A stretch of 64,000 nt of DNA from Methanothrix sp. (GTDB lineage Archaea; Halobacteriota; Methanosarcinia; Methanotrichales; Methanotrichaceae). Below are positions 1 to 9,759 of this stretch, in pieces (position 1 is the first letter of the stretch; the number at the start of each line of letters is the position of its first letter). A model generated the notes under the pieces. The model ran no database searches. It was not told the DNA's origin and saw nothing but the letters and a program-made list of their open reading frames with translations. The translations under genes were made by a program, and so were the position numbers. The stretch lies in assembly GCF_030055635.1 (NCBI RefSeq), contig NZ_JASFYM010000001.1, positions 40,362 to 104,361 on the forward strand, given 5' to 3'.

Positions 1-87
1 CATCAGCGGTCCCCAGAGGATTATGACGAGTATCACCGCCAGAATCAGAAGTATCAGGTTTCTGTCCTTCCTCTTGAATCTGCTCAT
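1..87 (-). CDS. Small membrane protein, N-terminal part only
   Basis: The minus strand opens at an ATG (complement of 85-87) and reads 29 codons to the window edge. It has a short basic head (MSRFKRKDRN) and then a hydrophobic stretch (LILLILAVILVIILWGP) typical of one membrane anchor. The rest lies outside the window, so no family can be named. It is divergent from the next gene. Confidence 0.5.
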   Translation of the reverse strand, partial: MSRFKRKDRNLILLILAVILVIILWGPLM

Positions 88-210
88 GATCTCTACAGTG
101 CGCTGATGGCTTATAAAATGATCTCCGACTGGTCATGAATGAAATGCTGACGAGCGCATCTCATGGAAGCAGGCGCCGGGGTGGACAAAGCCTATATCCA
201 GGCAGGTCGC

Positions 211-1818
211 ATGAGCAGCAGGAGCGTGGTTCAGATACGGGCTGTCGCCAGATGTGTGTTACTCATAGGATTGCTGATGATCTCCATGGCCTCAGGCCAG
301 GAGATCGGCTGCAACGCGAGCGATGGCATCTGCAGGATCGTCTCCGCAGCGGAGATTTTGGGTAAGATCCGCGCCGGAGAGCCTGCGGTATACGAGAACG
401 TCTTCGTCTCAGGAGATATCAACATCAGCAGGATCGGAAAGCCCCTGATCGCTCCGATAAAGATGGTGAACTCCACTATCAACGGCTCGCTGAAGATCGA
501 CGGCGCTGAGTTCAGGGGCCCGCTGAACCTCAGCGGCACCGTTTTCTCCGGAGATGTTGCAGCGCGGGGTGCGAGCTTCGACTCAGACGTCTCTTTCGCG
601 GGCGCGCATCTTCTGCGGAATGCTGAGTTTTCCCTGGCGAGGTTCGGGGGGACTGCGAACTTCGTAGGGACGAACTTTCACGGGCCGCTGAGCATGAGCT
701 ACGCCCAGTTCTCAAAGGTTGCGAGCTTCGAGGGGGCAACGTTCTGGAGCCACGCGGACCTCTCGAACGCCCAGTTCATGGACGATACGAGCTTCGAGAG
801 GGTTCACTTCCTGAGGAGCTCGAGCTTTGAGTTCTCGCGGTTCCACCAGCTAGTCTCGTTCTGGCGCTCTGTCTTTCACGGGGAGACGAGCTTTGCGAAC
901 AGCGAGTTCTCCGGAACTGCGAACTTCATGCGCGTGAGCTTCGATGAGAACGCTGTCTTCATGGGCTCCAGGTTCTCCCATGATGTCACATTCAGCGGGG
1001 CCCGGTTCTCGAGGGCAGCAGTATTCGGACTTGCAGCATTCCAGGGGTTCTCTGACTTCTCGAGTTCTCTTTTCAGGTCGGTCGCATTCTTCGGGCTCGC
1101 AAAGCTCGAGGACAACACAAGGTTCGTGAACACGACGTTTGATGGGGATCTCGTGCTGACAAGCTCCCGGATATACTCGATGCAGCTTGAGAACGCGAGC
1201 TTCTCAGATTCATCGAGGATATACCTGAAAGAGGCTGACTTCACCAGGATGCTCGCCCGCTGGTATCTTATAAAAAACCATCTCGTTTACGACAGCGCGG
1301 CCTATCTGGCTCTGGTCAAGAATTACAAGAACATGGAGTGGAGGGACGACGCGAACGACTGCTACTACCAGTACAGGAGGATAAGCCAGGCGTCGGAGCC
1401 GTGGGGGCTGGAGAAGATGATCGATGTGGTATCATGGCTCTCCTGCGGTTACGGCGTGAGGCCGAGCTACACCATATTCTGGTCGATGTTCATGATCCTC
1501 CTCTTCGGTTTGGTGTACTGGATAGGCAACGGGATAAGGGAGATCGCGTGGGAGAACCTCTCAGATGAGGACGAACCGGAGAAAGCGGATGCTGAAGTCA
1601 GCGAGGATGAATCCGAGGGAGATCCTGAGATGCCGGCAGAGAGACGCATCTCTTTCCCGGATTCGTTATTCTTCAGCGCGATGTCGTTCACCGCGCAATC
1701 GCCTGCCTCGCTCTATCCTGTGGGTATCTACAAGCACGTGAGCATGATCGAGGGGATACTCGGATGGTTCCTGCTGGGGCTCTTCGTGGTCGTCCTGAGC
1801 GGGATGCTTATACGATAA
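211..1818 (+). CDS. Pentapeptide-repeat protein with C-terminal two-TM ion-channel-like domain
   Basis: Exported or membrane protein of about 535 residues, counted from the ATG at 211. That start places a signal-like segment (VARCVLLIGLLMISMASG) near the N-terminus; an upstream in-frame ATG at 163 would add 16 non-hydrophobic residues. Residues of roughly 70-370 form a long run of pentapeptide-type repeats in which every fifth position is often Phe or Leu (ANFVGTNF, ADLSNAQF, TSFERVHF), expected to fold as a right-handed quadrilateral beta-helix. The C-terminus has a membrane segment (FWSMFMILLFGLVYWIG), an acidic linker, then a pore-helix-like FFSAMSFTAQSP and a last membrane helix, an arrangement like the two-TM Ion_trans_2 channels. 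The canonical TVGYG selectivity filter is absent, so channel function is inference. Confidence 0.75.
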   Translation: MSSRSVVQIRAVARCVLLIGLLMISMASGQEIGCNASDGICRIVSAAEILGKIRAGEPAVYENVFVSGDINISRIGKPLIAPIKMVNSTINGSLKIDGAEFRGPLNLSGTVFSGDVAARGASFDSDVSFAGAHLLRNAEFSLARFGGTANFVGTNFHGPLSMSYAQFSKVASFEGATFWSHADLSNAQFMDDTSFERVHFLRSSSFEFSRFHQLVSFWRSVFHGETSFANSEFSGTANFMRVSFDENAVFMGSRFSHDVTFSGARFSRAAVFGLAAFQGFSDFSSSLFRSVAFFGLAKLEDNTRFVNTTFDGDLVLTSSRIYSMQLENASFSDSSRIYLKEADFTRMLARWYLIKNHLVYDSAAYLALVKNYKNMEWRDDANDCYYQYRRISQASEPWGLEKMIDVVSWLSCGYGVRPSYTIFWSMFMILLFGLVYWIGNGIREIAWENLSDEDEPEKADAEVSEDESEGDPEMPAERRISFPDSLFFSAMSFTAQSPASLYPVGIYKHVSMIEGILGWFLLGLFVVVLSGMLIR

Positions 1819-1933
1819 GTATTTATTGAGATATCCATGATATACCACATTAATTCGGTGGGACAGGCAGCTTGATATAAAAATGTGCTGCAATTTATCG
1901 GGAGATATGCTAGTTTGTGTTGCTTACGATTAA

Positions 1934-1946
1934 AATTTATAAAAAT
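1934..1946 (+). promoter_or_regulatory. TATA box of the giant surface-protein gene
   Basis: An A/T run (AATTTATAAAAAT) lies in a very AT-rich 170-bp gap. It would place a transcription start near 1970, leaving a short leader with the ribosome site AGGGGAGAT just before the ATG at 1993. Confidence 0.6.
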
Positions 1947-1992
1947 ACATAAATAGTATGTTAGCCTGCTTCGGGCGGCCAGGGGAGATCTT

Positions 1993-4900
1993 ATGTACAA
2001 TAAAGCAAAGCATGTGTGCTCTGCACTAGTAAAACTGTGTTTGATATCTTTGATCATGATAGTCGTAACCGCAAATGGCGCTACAGCGCTTACATTAGAC
2101 AGTTCTTCTGGTGTATGGACCAGCGTTACTGGCGGAAGTGGTGTAACTGGAGTGAATACAAATGAGGTGAGGTGGGGAACACCTGCTGGTTCTCAGAAAA
2201 GCGGGCTCCGTTTCGATGGAGTCGCATCAAGTCAGAATATAGAAACCGGCAAGGACTTTTGTTTAGGTAAGCTAACGCACTTCAATTACCCTGTATATTC
2301 TGGAACTGCAGCATCAGGAGCTAAATTAAAGATCACACTTCATTTTTCCAATCCATCCATCACAGCTGATTTTTATTATGATCTGACAATTGATGAAACA
2401 CCCAACAGCGGTACATGCACTCCAAATCGCCCGAATACCTGTGCGTATAAACCATGCGAAACTCCATGCCCAGACAAAGTGGCTTGGTCAAATACACTTT
2501 CAGCTCAGTCATTTTTCGTCAATGGTGAGGAGTATATCGTTCAGATAGCCGGATTTGTAGATGAATGTCCTGGTGGAACACCGGTATCTGATTTTATAAC
2601 ACAGGAGGGAAAGAAAAACGAGGCATATCTCGTCGGCAAGGTTCTTCTAAAAAGACCTTCAATAACGGTGGTCAAGACAGCATACATTGATGGGAGTTGT
2701 CCTGGCAGTGATCCCGTTGATGCGGAGATAGGCGACACAGTGACCTACTGTTACGAGGTCAAGAACACGGGTGACGTCACATTAACGGGTGTGACGCTAA
2801 GTGACGACAGGTACGGGAGCATAACGCTCGATAAGACCACGCTCTCACCAGGCGAGAGCGCTTATGGTACTGCGACTCATAAGATAACAGAATCCGATTA
2901 TCCATCGCTGGTTAACACAGCGACCGCGACAGGCACACCACCCACAGGAACCCCGATAACCGATACCGATGACTGTAAGGTTAACATCCAGGTCTCGCCC
3001 GGTATCGAGGTGGTCAAGACAGCATACATTGATGGGAGTTGTCCTGGCAGTGATCCCGTTGATGCGGAGATAGGCGACACAGTGACCTACTGTTACGAGG
3101 TCAAGAACACGGGTGACGTCACATTAACGGGTGTGACGCTAAGTGACGACAGGTACGGGAGCATAACGCTCGATAAGACCACGCTCTCACCAGGCGAGAG
3201 CGCTTATGGTACTGCGACTCATAAGATAACAGAATCCGATTATCCATCGCTGGTTAACACAGCGACCGCGACAGGCACACCACCCACAGGAACCCCGATA
3301 ACCGATACCGATGACTGTACAGTTAAAGTTGAGGCAGGTCATATATTAGTCGACAAGGTCACCGACCCAGCCGGCTCCACGGATACCTTCGAGTTCACAG
3401 GATCCTGGAGCGGAGGCACGACATTCTCTCTGAAAGACAGCGATACGCCTTACGATAGCGGTTATCTGGCACCAGGCGAGTACACGGTGACCGAGAGTGT
3501 GCCTGAAGGATGGGTGCTGAGCAGCATAACCATCGAGGGCGATACTGATGGCGGCTCCACCACATCAGGCTCCACCGCGACGATCGATCTCGATGCTGGC
3601 GAGACGATCAAAGTTACATTCACCAACACCCTCCAGACGGGCGGCCAGGGCAAGCTCGACGTCAGCGGATACAAGTTCGACGATCAGAACGCGAATGGAG
3701 CGTGGGATACAGGAGAGCCTGGAATCGAGGGCTGGACGATCTATCTCTCGGATGGCACCACACCGATCTCAACAACAACCGGAATCGATGGCAAATACAC
3801 CTTCACGAACCTGCCTGCAGGTACCTACACTATAACAGAGGAGGAGAGGGATGGATGGACGAGGACCTTCCCTGCAGCTCCTGGAAGCTATGAGATTGTG
3901 TTTGACGGAGAGGAGGACAAGAGCGTATCGGACCTGAACTTCGGGAACGCCCAGGTCCTCCAGCCGCAGGCCAGGCTTGCGATAGATGTCAGCCCACATG
4001 ATCCATGCAGCAATACTCCCGTGGTCGTCACAGTTAGCTGTCAGAACGTGCAGGGCGATCTCTGCGGCAGCATTGCCAGCATGACTCTGTACTACGAGTC
4101 GTCCTCGGTGGAGATGACGAAGGGCCCGAACGGCAAATGGACCGCGACGATAGCCGGCCAGCCTGCAGGCACCACACTGAGCGTTTATGCCGTGCCGAAG
4201 GACTCTCAGGGCAACTTCATAGCGGATATCGGGACGACTGCGACCGAGAAGATCACATGGATAAACTGCGCTATCGACATCGAGAAGACAGCTGATACGA
4301 CTGAGGTGAATCCAGGAGACACCATCACATACACCCTCACGGTGAGGAACACCGGCAGCTCAACTATAAATGACGTCACCGTGGTCGACACGCTCCCGCC
4401 CGGGACGCTGTACGTATCCGCGAATCCAGCACCGTCAGGCGTCAGCGGCAGTGTCATCACGTGGAACCTGGGCGCTCTTGATCCAGGTGCATCTGTTGTC
4501 ATCACGCTGACCGCCACGGTCGAGAGCGATGTCTGCGAGCGCCAGAGCTTCACGCCATCGGATGAGCAGAACCAGAAGCGCGGCGCTGCTCCACCTGCGA
4601 CAGGAGAGAATCGGCTCACCATAATGGCAGCATCTCCAGTCGACCAGGAGCTGGTCGATTCACTGTACAGAAACATGACGAGGCTCGAGGCTAAGCTGAA
4701 CTACGTCAGGAAGTACAGGGACACATTCGATAAGGCGAACGCCACACTGATCGTGAGCAATGTCACACTGAACGGCTCTGTTTACACACTGATGAACTAC
4801 ACCAGCACCACCACGGGAGACGTTCTCACAGAGGCGTACAATTCCTCGGGTGCTCTCGCATGGTCCCTCCTGGTGAGACCACAGAAGTACGACTCGCTCC

Positions 4901-7746
4901 GCACAGAGTACGTCAACGGCAGGGTCGTCTCCGAGAACTACATCACGAGAGAGCCCTGGGAGGGGCTGCTCGTCGAGTACGATAAACCGTATCCAGGGTA
5001 CACGAACCTCACGGTCACCTACTACCCGACTGGTGACACGCTTGTTGTCATCAGGGACCAGTACGGCAACGTTGTGAGCAAGGAGTACAAGAAGCTGCCA
5101 GGAGTGCCGCCCGTGCCTCTGGAGCTCGAGAACTGCGCCACGGTTACGGGCAGAATAGGCGAGATCGAGGTGAGCGACAGCTCCTGCGTTACTGTCAAGG
5201 TGATATGCCCATTACCGCTGCAGGGGAAGCTCACCCTGGCTAAGAGGCCCTCTGTCGAGGTCGCATCTGTCGGCCAGACGATCACCTACACGTACACAAT
5301 CACAAACGGCGGAGAGACGACTGTCAGCAACATCTACGTAGATGACGATATGCTCGGCAGGATCAACACAGATCCGATAACCCTTGAACCTGGAGAGACC
5401 ACTGAGATCACCGCGACGTATGTTGTGAAACCAACGGATGCATCTCCGATAAAGAACGTCGCCATAGCAATAGGCCAGGATCCGAACGGCGATGATGTGG
5501 CCTCTGATCCAGCCGAGGCTGAGGTCGTGATCGCTGGGAAGGTTCTCTTCAACAAGACCGCGGAGCCCAAGGTCGTAAAGCCAGGAGACACGATAACTTA
5601 CACGATAAGGTACCAGAACCTCGAGGGAGGGAGACTGTACGACGTCTACATCGTGGACCACTACCCGAACGAGATATACTTCATAAGCGCGACACCTGCT
5701 CCGACAAGCGGGAACAACGTGTGGCACATAGGCGATCTCGATCCTGGCGCATCTGGAGAGATAGTGATAGTCGTGGGCGTCGCCCAGGAGCTGGGCAACA
5801 TGAGCTTCAGCATGGACCAGAGCGTGAGCGGCTCAGGCTACGTCAATGTGTACAACAACCTCTGCACAACCCCGCCGAGGATAGTGAACAGGGCTGAGAT
5901 GTCCTACAGGCTCACCGAGAACGGAGAGAGCACAAGAGCCTCTGCAGCCGCAGAGGTCCAGCTCGGACCGCCGGCGACCTGCGCCAGGATCAAGGAGCAC
6001 GGGAGCGGCTCATACGAGACCGAGGATTTTGTGAGGTACGAGCGCGGGAACCGGACGATTACCTGGAACAAGAGCCTGTCAGCGACGCACTACCCGACAT
6101 CGTTCTCCCTCCCGAGAGACAGAAACGTGAACTACACGACGCTCTGGGTGGAGAAGCAGAAGGCTAAGAACTACGCGACCGATGCCTCATTCAGCGAGGA
6201 GTACACCTATGCCAGGAGCATAAAGCGCGAGAGCTCCCTCCAGATGGACGAGAACGGCTCCAGGCTGATGGTGGACACAGAGTTCACAGGCATGGGGCAT
6301 GTCGGGATACTCAAGGCCAGGGAGAGCAACAGGACGAAGAACGCGATGTACTGGGGCGGAGCTGTTTACGAGAGCAGAGAGGACTATGTGGGGAGCTTCA
6401 GTTTGTATCAGAAGATCGACGAGTACGGAGAGCACCTGCGCTCCGAGAGCGAGGTGAGCGGCAGAGGCTTCGCAGCCGTGGATAAGCGCCTCGGATCCGC
6501 GCAGCGCTCCTACGAATCCGGCGCAGGCAGCTACGAGAGCTCCCACCTCATGGACACGCTGAGCAGCTACATGCACAAGGATATCAGCCTCAACCACGCG
6601 CCTGCGAACTACACCTACTCGAGGGGCATGGCGGTGAACTACACCGGCAGGTGGTATGAGGGAATGTGGTCCAAGACGGACAGGAGCCTGATCAGCGAGA
6701 GCTTCTCCGCGCTGAACCGCCTCGAGAAGGAGACGTACGCGAGGGGCCTGAACGAGATGGAGACTGAGGCTGAGTTCTCCGGAAAGGCTGACTTCAGGGT
6801 CCTCTACCAGGATCTCAGCGGCAGAGAGGGAAGGACCATTGACCTCGTCGATCAGTACATCGGAGATTACAGGGTGAACCGCAAGGTCTCGATGACAGGT
6901 GTGTCGAGATACAGCTACCCGCACATATCCGTTAGAAAGGAGGCCTCTGTGGACCTGGCGAACAGCACATACGCTGATTACAGGATCATCGTCGAGAACG
7001 ACGGCAACGTCAATCTCGGGCCTGTGTACATCCTCGACATTTTCCCGCCCGGCACAGAGTACGTCGGATCATCTGCAAGACCGAGCGAGCTGACGTCAGA
7101 GTACGCTAACTGGACGCTCCTGCATCTCGGCATAGGAGACACTGCCACAATCTCGCTGACGCTCAACATCACCGAGGAGGTATCGAACCTGGTCAACAGG
7201 GTGATCGTCTCTGGAGTCCATGACGGTGAATGGGTCACGGCGAGAAACTTCTCCTCGACGAGGATAGACTGGCTCGAGTGCTGCCCATCTGAGATAATCG
7301 CAACGAAGACCGCGAGAGTGCACAACGACACTGTGAGCTACAGGATCTCGCTGAGAAACAGAGCGAACTACACGATGGTCGCGTTCGTCATCGATTACAT
7401 CCCATCAGATATGCAGCTGATCAACTACTCGCTCACACCATCGCAGATAAGGGAGAACAGGATCGAGTGGGCGGTGCTCGATCTGAGGCCCGGGAAGAGG
7501 ATCGACATCGATTACAACATGAAAGCGCTCAGGAGCGGCACGTTCACCAACAGGGCCAGGGTGGAGGCCTACCCGATCGATGGGCCTGGAGCGGTGGGGG
7601 CAGATCTTGCGGCCAGAGCATACGTCGGAGTCGAGATAAAGGAGCCGGAGCGGGAGGGCTGGACAGTGCCGAAGTGCATGAGCCTCAACTGCACCGAGTC
7701 GTACAGGGACGACTGGATGTCCTGCACCACATGCGAACGGGAGTAG
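1993..7746 (+). CDS. Giant secreted surface protein with DUF11, SdrD-B-like and prealbumin-like domains
   Basis: 1917 residues with a signal peptide (LVKLCLISLIMIVVTANGATA). In order: a Cys-containing N-terminal domain (about 35-220); two DUF11-type beta-sandwiches (about 225-325 and 339-440) that are nearly identical copies; a prealbumin-like fold ending in VTFTNTL (about 450-545); an SdrD-B/Cna-B-like domain (GYKFDDQNANGAWDTGEPG, about 553-650); further DUF11 domains marked by YTYTITNGGETT, GDTITYTIRY and LDPGAS; a long Tyr/Ser/Glu/Arg-rich middle; and a last DUF11 pair near 1640-1830. The end is Cys-rich with no membrane anchor or sorting signal, so its attachment to the cell is unknown. 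Many NxS/T sites suggest glycosylation. It is probably a surface or adhesion protein. The first 650 bases are more AT-rich than the rest, which suggests a mosaic origin. A TATA box lies upstream and a hairpin terminator follows. Confidence 0.85.
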   Translation: MYNKAKHVCSALVKLCLISLIMIVVTANGATALTLDSSSGVWTSVTGGSGVTGVNTNEVRWGTPAGSQKSGLRFDGVASSQNIETGKDFCLGKLTHFNYPVYSGTAASGAKLKITLHFSNPSITADFYYDLTIDETPNSGTCTPNRPNTCAYKPCETPCPDKVAWSNTLSAQSFFVNGEEYIVQIAGFVDECPGGTPVSDFITQEGKKNEAYLVGKVLLKRPSITVVKTAYIDGSCPGSDPVDAEIGDTVTYCYEVKNTGDVTLTGVTLSDDRYGSITLDKTTLSPGESAYGTATHKITESDYPSLVNTATATGTPPTGTPITDTDDCKVNIQVSPGIEVVKTAYIDGSCPGSDPVDAEIGDTVTYCYEVKNTGDVTLTGVTLSDDRYGSITLDKTTLSPGESAYGTATHKITESDYPSLVNTATATGTPPTGTPITDTDDCTVKVEAGHILVDKVTDPAGSTDTFEFTGSWSGGTTFSLKDSDTPYDSGYLAPGEYTVTESVPEGWVLSSITIEGDTDGGSTTSGSTATIDLDAGETIKVTFTNTLQTGGQGKLDVSGYKFDDQNANGAWDTGEPGIEGWTIYLSDGTTPISTTTGIDGKYTFTNLPAGTYTITEEERDGWTRTFPAAPGSYEIVFDGEEDKSVSDLNFGNAQVLQPQARLAIDVSPHDPCSNTPVVVTVSCQNVQGDLCGSIASMTLYYESSSVEMTKGPNGKWTATIAGQPAGTTLSVYAVPKDSQGNFIADIGTTATEKITWINCAIDIEKTADTTEVNPGDTITYTLTVRNTGSSTINDVTVVDTLPPGTLYVSANPAPSGVSGSVITWNLGALDPGASVVITLTATVESDVCERQSFTPSDEQNQKRGAAPPATGENRLTIMAASPVDQELVDSLYRNMTRLEAKLNYVRKYRDTFDKANATLIVSNVTLNGSVYTLMNYTSTTTGDVLTEAYNSSGALAWSLLVRPQKYDSLRTEYVNGRVVSENYITREPWEGLLVEYDKPYPGYTNLTVTYYPTGDTLVVIRDQYGNVVSKEYKKLPGVPPVPLELENCATVTGRIGEIEVSDSSCVTVKVICPLPLQGKLTLAKRPSVEVASVGQTITYTYTITNGGETTVSNIYVDDDMLGRINTDPITLEPGETTEITATYVVKPTDASPIKNVAIAIGQDPNGDDVASDPAEAEVVIAGKVLFNKTAEPKVVKPGDTITYTIRYQNLEGGRLYDVYIVDHYPNEIYFISATPAPTSGNNVWHIGDLDPGASGEIVIVVGVAQELGNMSFSMDQSVSGSGYVNVYNNLCTTPPRIVNRAEMSYRLTENGESTRASAAAEVQLGPPATCARIKEHGSGSYETEDFVRYERGNRTITWNKSLSATHYPTSFSLPRDRNVNYTTLWVEKQKAKNYATDASFSEEYTYARSIKRESSLQMDENGSRLMVDTEFTGMGHVGILKARESNRTKNAMYWGGAVYESREDYVGSFSLYQKIDEYGEHLRSESEVSGRGFAAVDKRLGSAQRSYESGAGSYESSHLMDTLSSYMHKDISLNHAPANYTYSRGMAVNYTGRWYEGMWSKTDRSLISESFSALNRLEKETYARGLNEMETEAEFSGKADFRVLYQDLSGREGRTIDLVDQYIGDYRVNRKVSMTGVSRYSYPHISVRKEASVDLANSTYADYRIIVENDGNVNLGPVYILDIFPPGTEYVGSSARPSELTSEYANWTLLHLGIGDTATISLTLNITEEVSNLVNRVIVSGVHDGEWVTARNFSSTRIDWLECCPSEIIATKTARVHNDTVSYRISLRNRANYTMVAFVIDYIPSDMQLINYSLTPSQIRENRIEWAVLDLRPGKRIDIDYNMKALRSGTFTNRARVEAYPIDGPGAVGADLAARAYVGVEIKEPEREGWTVPKCMSLNCTESYRDDWMSCTTCERE
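2667..2977 (+). repeat. Direct repeat, copy 1 (311 bp)
   Basis: By eye this is identical, base for base, to 3009-3319, at a period of 342 bp (114 codons). It encodes one complete DUF11-type domain from VVKTAYIDG to TDTDDC. No silent differences were seen, which points to recent tandem duplication or gene conversion. Confidence 0.93.
3009..3319 (+). repeat. Direct repeat, copy 2 (311 bp)
   Basis: Second copy of the 2667-2977 unit. The 31-bp spacer between copies encodes KVNIQVSPGIE. The copies diverge immediately after the TDTDDC codons. Confidence 0.93.
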
Positions 7747-7755
7747 ATGAAAGAC

Positions 7756-7785
7756 GGCGGGATACATCCCGCCGGCGCCTCTTTT
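7756..7785 (+). terminator. Hairpin terminator of the surface-protein gene
   Basis: A perfect 8-bp inverted repeat (GGCGGGAT, then ATCCCGCC at 7766-7773) is followed by a pyrimidine run CTCTTTT. It begins 10 bases after the stop codon and also lies in the gap to the convergent gene. Confidence 0.7.
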
Positions 7786-7806
7786 CTATGCTCAGATCCT
7801 GAAGAC

Positions 7807-8433
7807 CTAGATTCTTGAGCCCCTGCTGCTCCGCTGTCCTCTTGCGAGCAGCTTCTCCTTGTATAGATACATCGCAGCCCTGTTCGCATACTGTCTGTTT
7901 GTGGAGATGACCCTCTCCTTTAGCTCCGGAGTCACCCTTTTGATCTCCCGCGCGGGCACCCCTGCCCAGAGCGTCTCCGGCGGAACCTTCGTGCCCTCGA
8001 GGACGAGAGCGCCCGCAGCAACTATCGCGCCACTGCCAATAACCGATCTGCTCAGGACCGTTGCGCCTATGCCCACCATCGCCCAGTCCTCTATCTCAGA
8101 GGCGTGCACAGTGACCCTGTGGCCCAGCGTGACGTGATCCCCTATGATGCAGGGCGTGTCCGGCTCCACATGCAGGACCGAGCAGTCCTGGATGTTGCTC
8201 TCCTCTCCGACCTCTATGAAGGCCTCATCTCCCCTGAGAACGCATCCGTACCATACGGAGCTCCCCCGCTTCAGAACAACCCGGCCGATAAGAACAGTTC
8301 CAGGGCTCACCCACGCGGTCTCATCAACAACAGGCTCGCACCACACCGCCTCCCAGTCAGATCTCTCCGCTGGATACGGCAGCTCAGGCGGTTCCGGTAC
8401 CCGAACATCAGACCATCTTATCATCTCGTCCAT
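7807..8433 (-). CDS. Gamma-class carbonic anhydrase-like left-handed beta-helix protein
   Basis: About 208 residues of hexapeptide-repeat (LbetaH) sequence, e.g. GTVLIGRVVLKRGSSVWYG and GDHVTLGHRVTVHA. The histidines in CSVLH, LGH and VHA match the three zinc or iron ligands of the Cam/CamH family, which hydrates CO2. The N-terminus is about 30 residues longer than CamH but has no signal peptide, so it is probably cytoplasmic. Close relatives include ferripyochelin-binding-like and acyltransferase-like proteins; catalytic activity is therefore likely but not certain. The ATG at 8433 was preferred over the longer opening, whose head (MISRIHLFCFI) lacks family character. It faces the lysE-like gene divergently. 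Confidence 0.8.
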   Translation of the reverse strand: MDEMIRWSDVRVPEPPELPYPAERSDWEAVWCEPVVDETAWVSPGTVLIGRVVLKRGSSVWYGCVLRGDEAFIEVGEESNIQDCSVLHVEPDTPCIIGDHVTLGHRVTVHASEIEDWAMVGIGATVLSRSVIGSGAIVAAGALVLEGTKVPPETLWAGVPAREIKRVTPELKERVISTNRQYANRAAMYLYKEKLLARGQRSSRGSRI

Positions 8434-8549
8434 GATAAAACAGAATAAATGGATACGAGATATCACTTGTGATGAGATGCAACGAAGGGCATCATTGTTC
8501 CCAGGCCCTTCGAGAATGCATAAATATCCCGTACAACAACCAGCTTCCG

Positions 8550-9173
8550 ATGAATGTAATGGAGATGCTTGTCGTCGCGTTTGCCATCGGGCTCACAGGC
8601 GCGCTCGCGCCAGGGCCGACTCTTGTTGCAACTGTGAACAGCTCACTGAAGAGCGGCTGGACCTCCGGACCGAAGGTCTCCATCGGCCATGCATCTGTTG
8701 AGATGCTGATATTCGTGCTGATACTCATGGGCCTCAGCGGCGCTGCAGATGCATACAGAGTTCCGATATCTGTGATCGGAGGCACAGCCCTCGTAGTATT
8801 TGGCGCTCTGACGCTGCGGGGAGCGAGCAGCGCATCGATATCATCACAGGGATCCGAGATATCCTCAAACCCCTACATCGCCGGCGCCCTGACGAGCGCG
8901 GCCAACCCGTACTTCTGGATATGGTGGCTCTCAGTCGGCTCTGCAATGCTGCTTGACGGACTCCGAGGCGGATTTTTGCTCGCAGCAGCGTTCATGATAG
9001 GCCACTGGGGCGCGGACTTCGGCTGGTACACGCTCGTATCAACGAGCATTGATAAGGGTAAGAGCGTCCTCTCAGAGAGGGGGTACAGGTACGTTCTCTC
9101 CGCATGCGGCATATTCCTGATGATATTCGGGCTGTACTACCTGAGCGGGGTGGCCGGGTATCTCGGATGGTGA
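8550..9173 (+). CDS. LysE/RhtB-family amino-acid exporter
   Basis: 207-residue polytopic membrane protein with about six hydrophobic segments. The N-terminal motif GLTGALAPGPTLVATV is the family signature (GxxxxxxPGP). Substrates are probably amino acids or similar small compounds; the exact one cannot be read from sequence. The ATG at 8550 lies about 27 bases after a TATA-like GCATAAATAT (8519-8528), so the mRNA is probably leaderless. Upstream in-frame codons encode His/Cys-rich sequence that does not fit. The stop overlaps the start of the next gene, indicating co-translation. Confidence 0.85.
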   Translation: MNVMEMLVVAFAIGLTGALAPGPTLVATVNSSLKSGWTSGPKVSIGHASVEMLIFVLILMGLSGAADAYRVPISVIGGTALVVFGALTLRGASSASISSQGSEISSNPYIAGALTSAANPYFWIWWLSVGSAMLLDGLRGGFLLAAAFMIGHWGADFGWYTLVSTSIDKGKSVLSERGYRYVLSACGIFLMIFGLYYLSGVAGYLGW

Positions 9174-9757
9174 TGCTGGTGAGATCAATCGCATACCTGG
9201 GATCGATCAGAGGCTACATCGCGATATCTGTCGTTCTGTTCTTTGCAGCCGCTGCATCGGGATTCGTGGCAGTTGAGCAGAATCCAGCGATCGCGGAGGA
9301 GTGGATGAAGGAGCTGGAGATGCTGAAGTGGATCACAGATCTGCCGCCTCTCATGATAATGATCCTCATATTTACAAAGAACCTTCTGGCATGTGCGATG
9401 GCTGTGCTTCTCGGGGTGGGCGCAGGCGTGGTGCCGATGCTCGTCGCCATATCCAACGGCGTTCTTGTGGGCATGGTCTCCTACCAGGTCATCCAGAGGG
9501 AGGGTGTCCTCTACCTTATCGCAGGCATCCTGCCCCACGGAATATTGGAGCTTCCAGCAGTGCTGGTGAGCATAGCGATCGGCCTGCGGCTTGGCCACAT
9601 CTTTATCATGACCATGATCGATGGTGATGGTGATCTGGGAGAGGAAGCGCGTACAGCTATCAGCTTCCTGATGTACAGGGTTGCTCCGCTGCTGTTCGTC
9701 GCGGCAGTGATTGAAACATTTATCACACCCCTCGCAATATCCCTTGCATCCCGGTAG
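9167..9757 (+). CDS. SpoIIM/DUF95-family integral membrane protein
   Basis: 196 residues with four to five membrane segments and the family pattern [15 protein letters not shown] and [14 protein letters not shown] followed by [12 protein letters not shown], typical of stage II sporulation M-like (DUF95) proteins. Archaea do not sporulate, so its role here is unknown; some relatives have been linked to membrane remodelling or transport. The start ATG at 9167 overlaps the lysE-like stop (ATGGTGATG), and only two bases separate its stop from proS, so the three genes form an operon. Confidence 0.85.
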   Translation: MVMLVRSIAYLGSIRGYIAISVVLFFAAAASGFVAVEQNPAIAEEWMKELEMLKWITDLPPLMIMILIFTKNLLACAMAVLLGVGAGVVPMLVAISNGVLVGMVSYQVIQREGVLYLIAGILPHGILELPAVLVSIAIGLRLGHIFIMTMIDGDGDLGEEARTAISFLMYRVAPLLFVAAVIETFITPLAISLASR

Positions 9758-9759
9758 TG

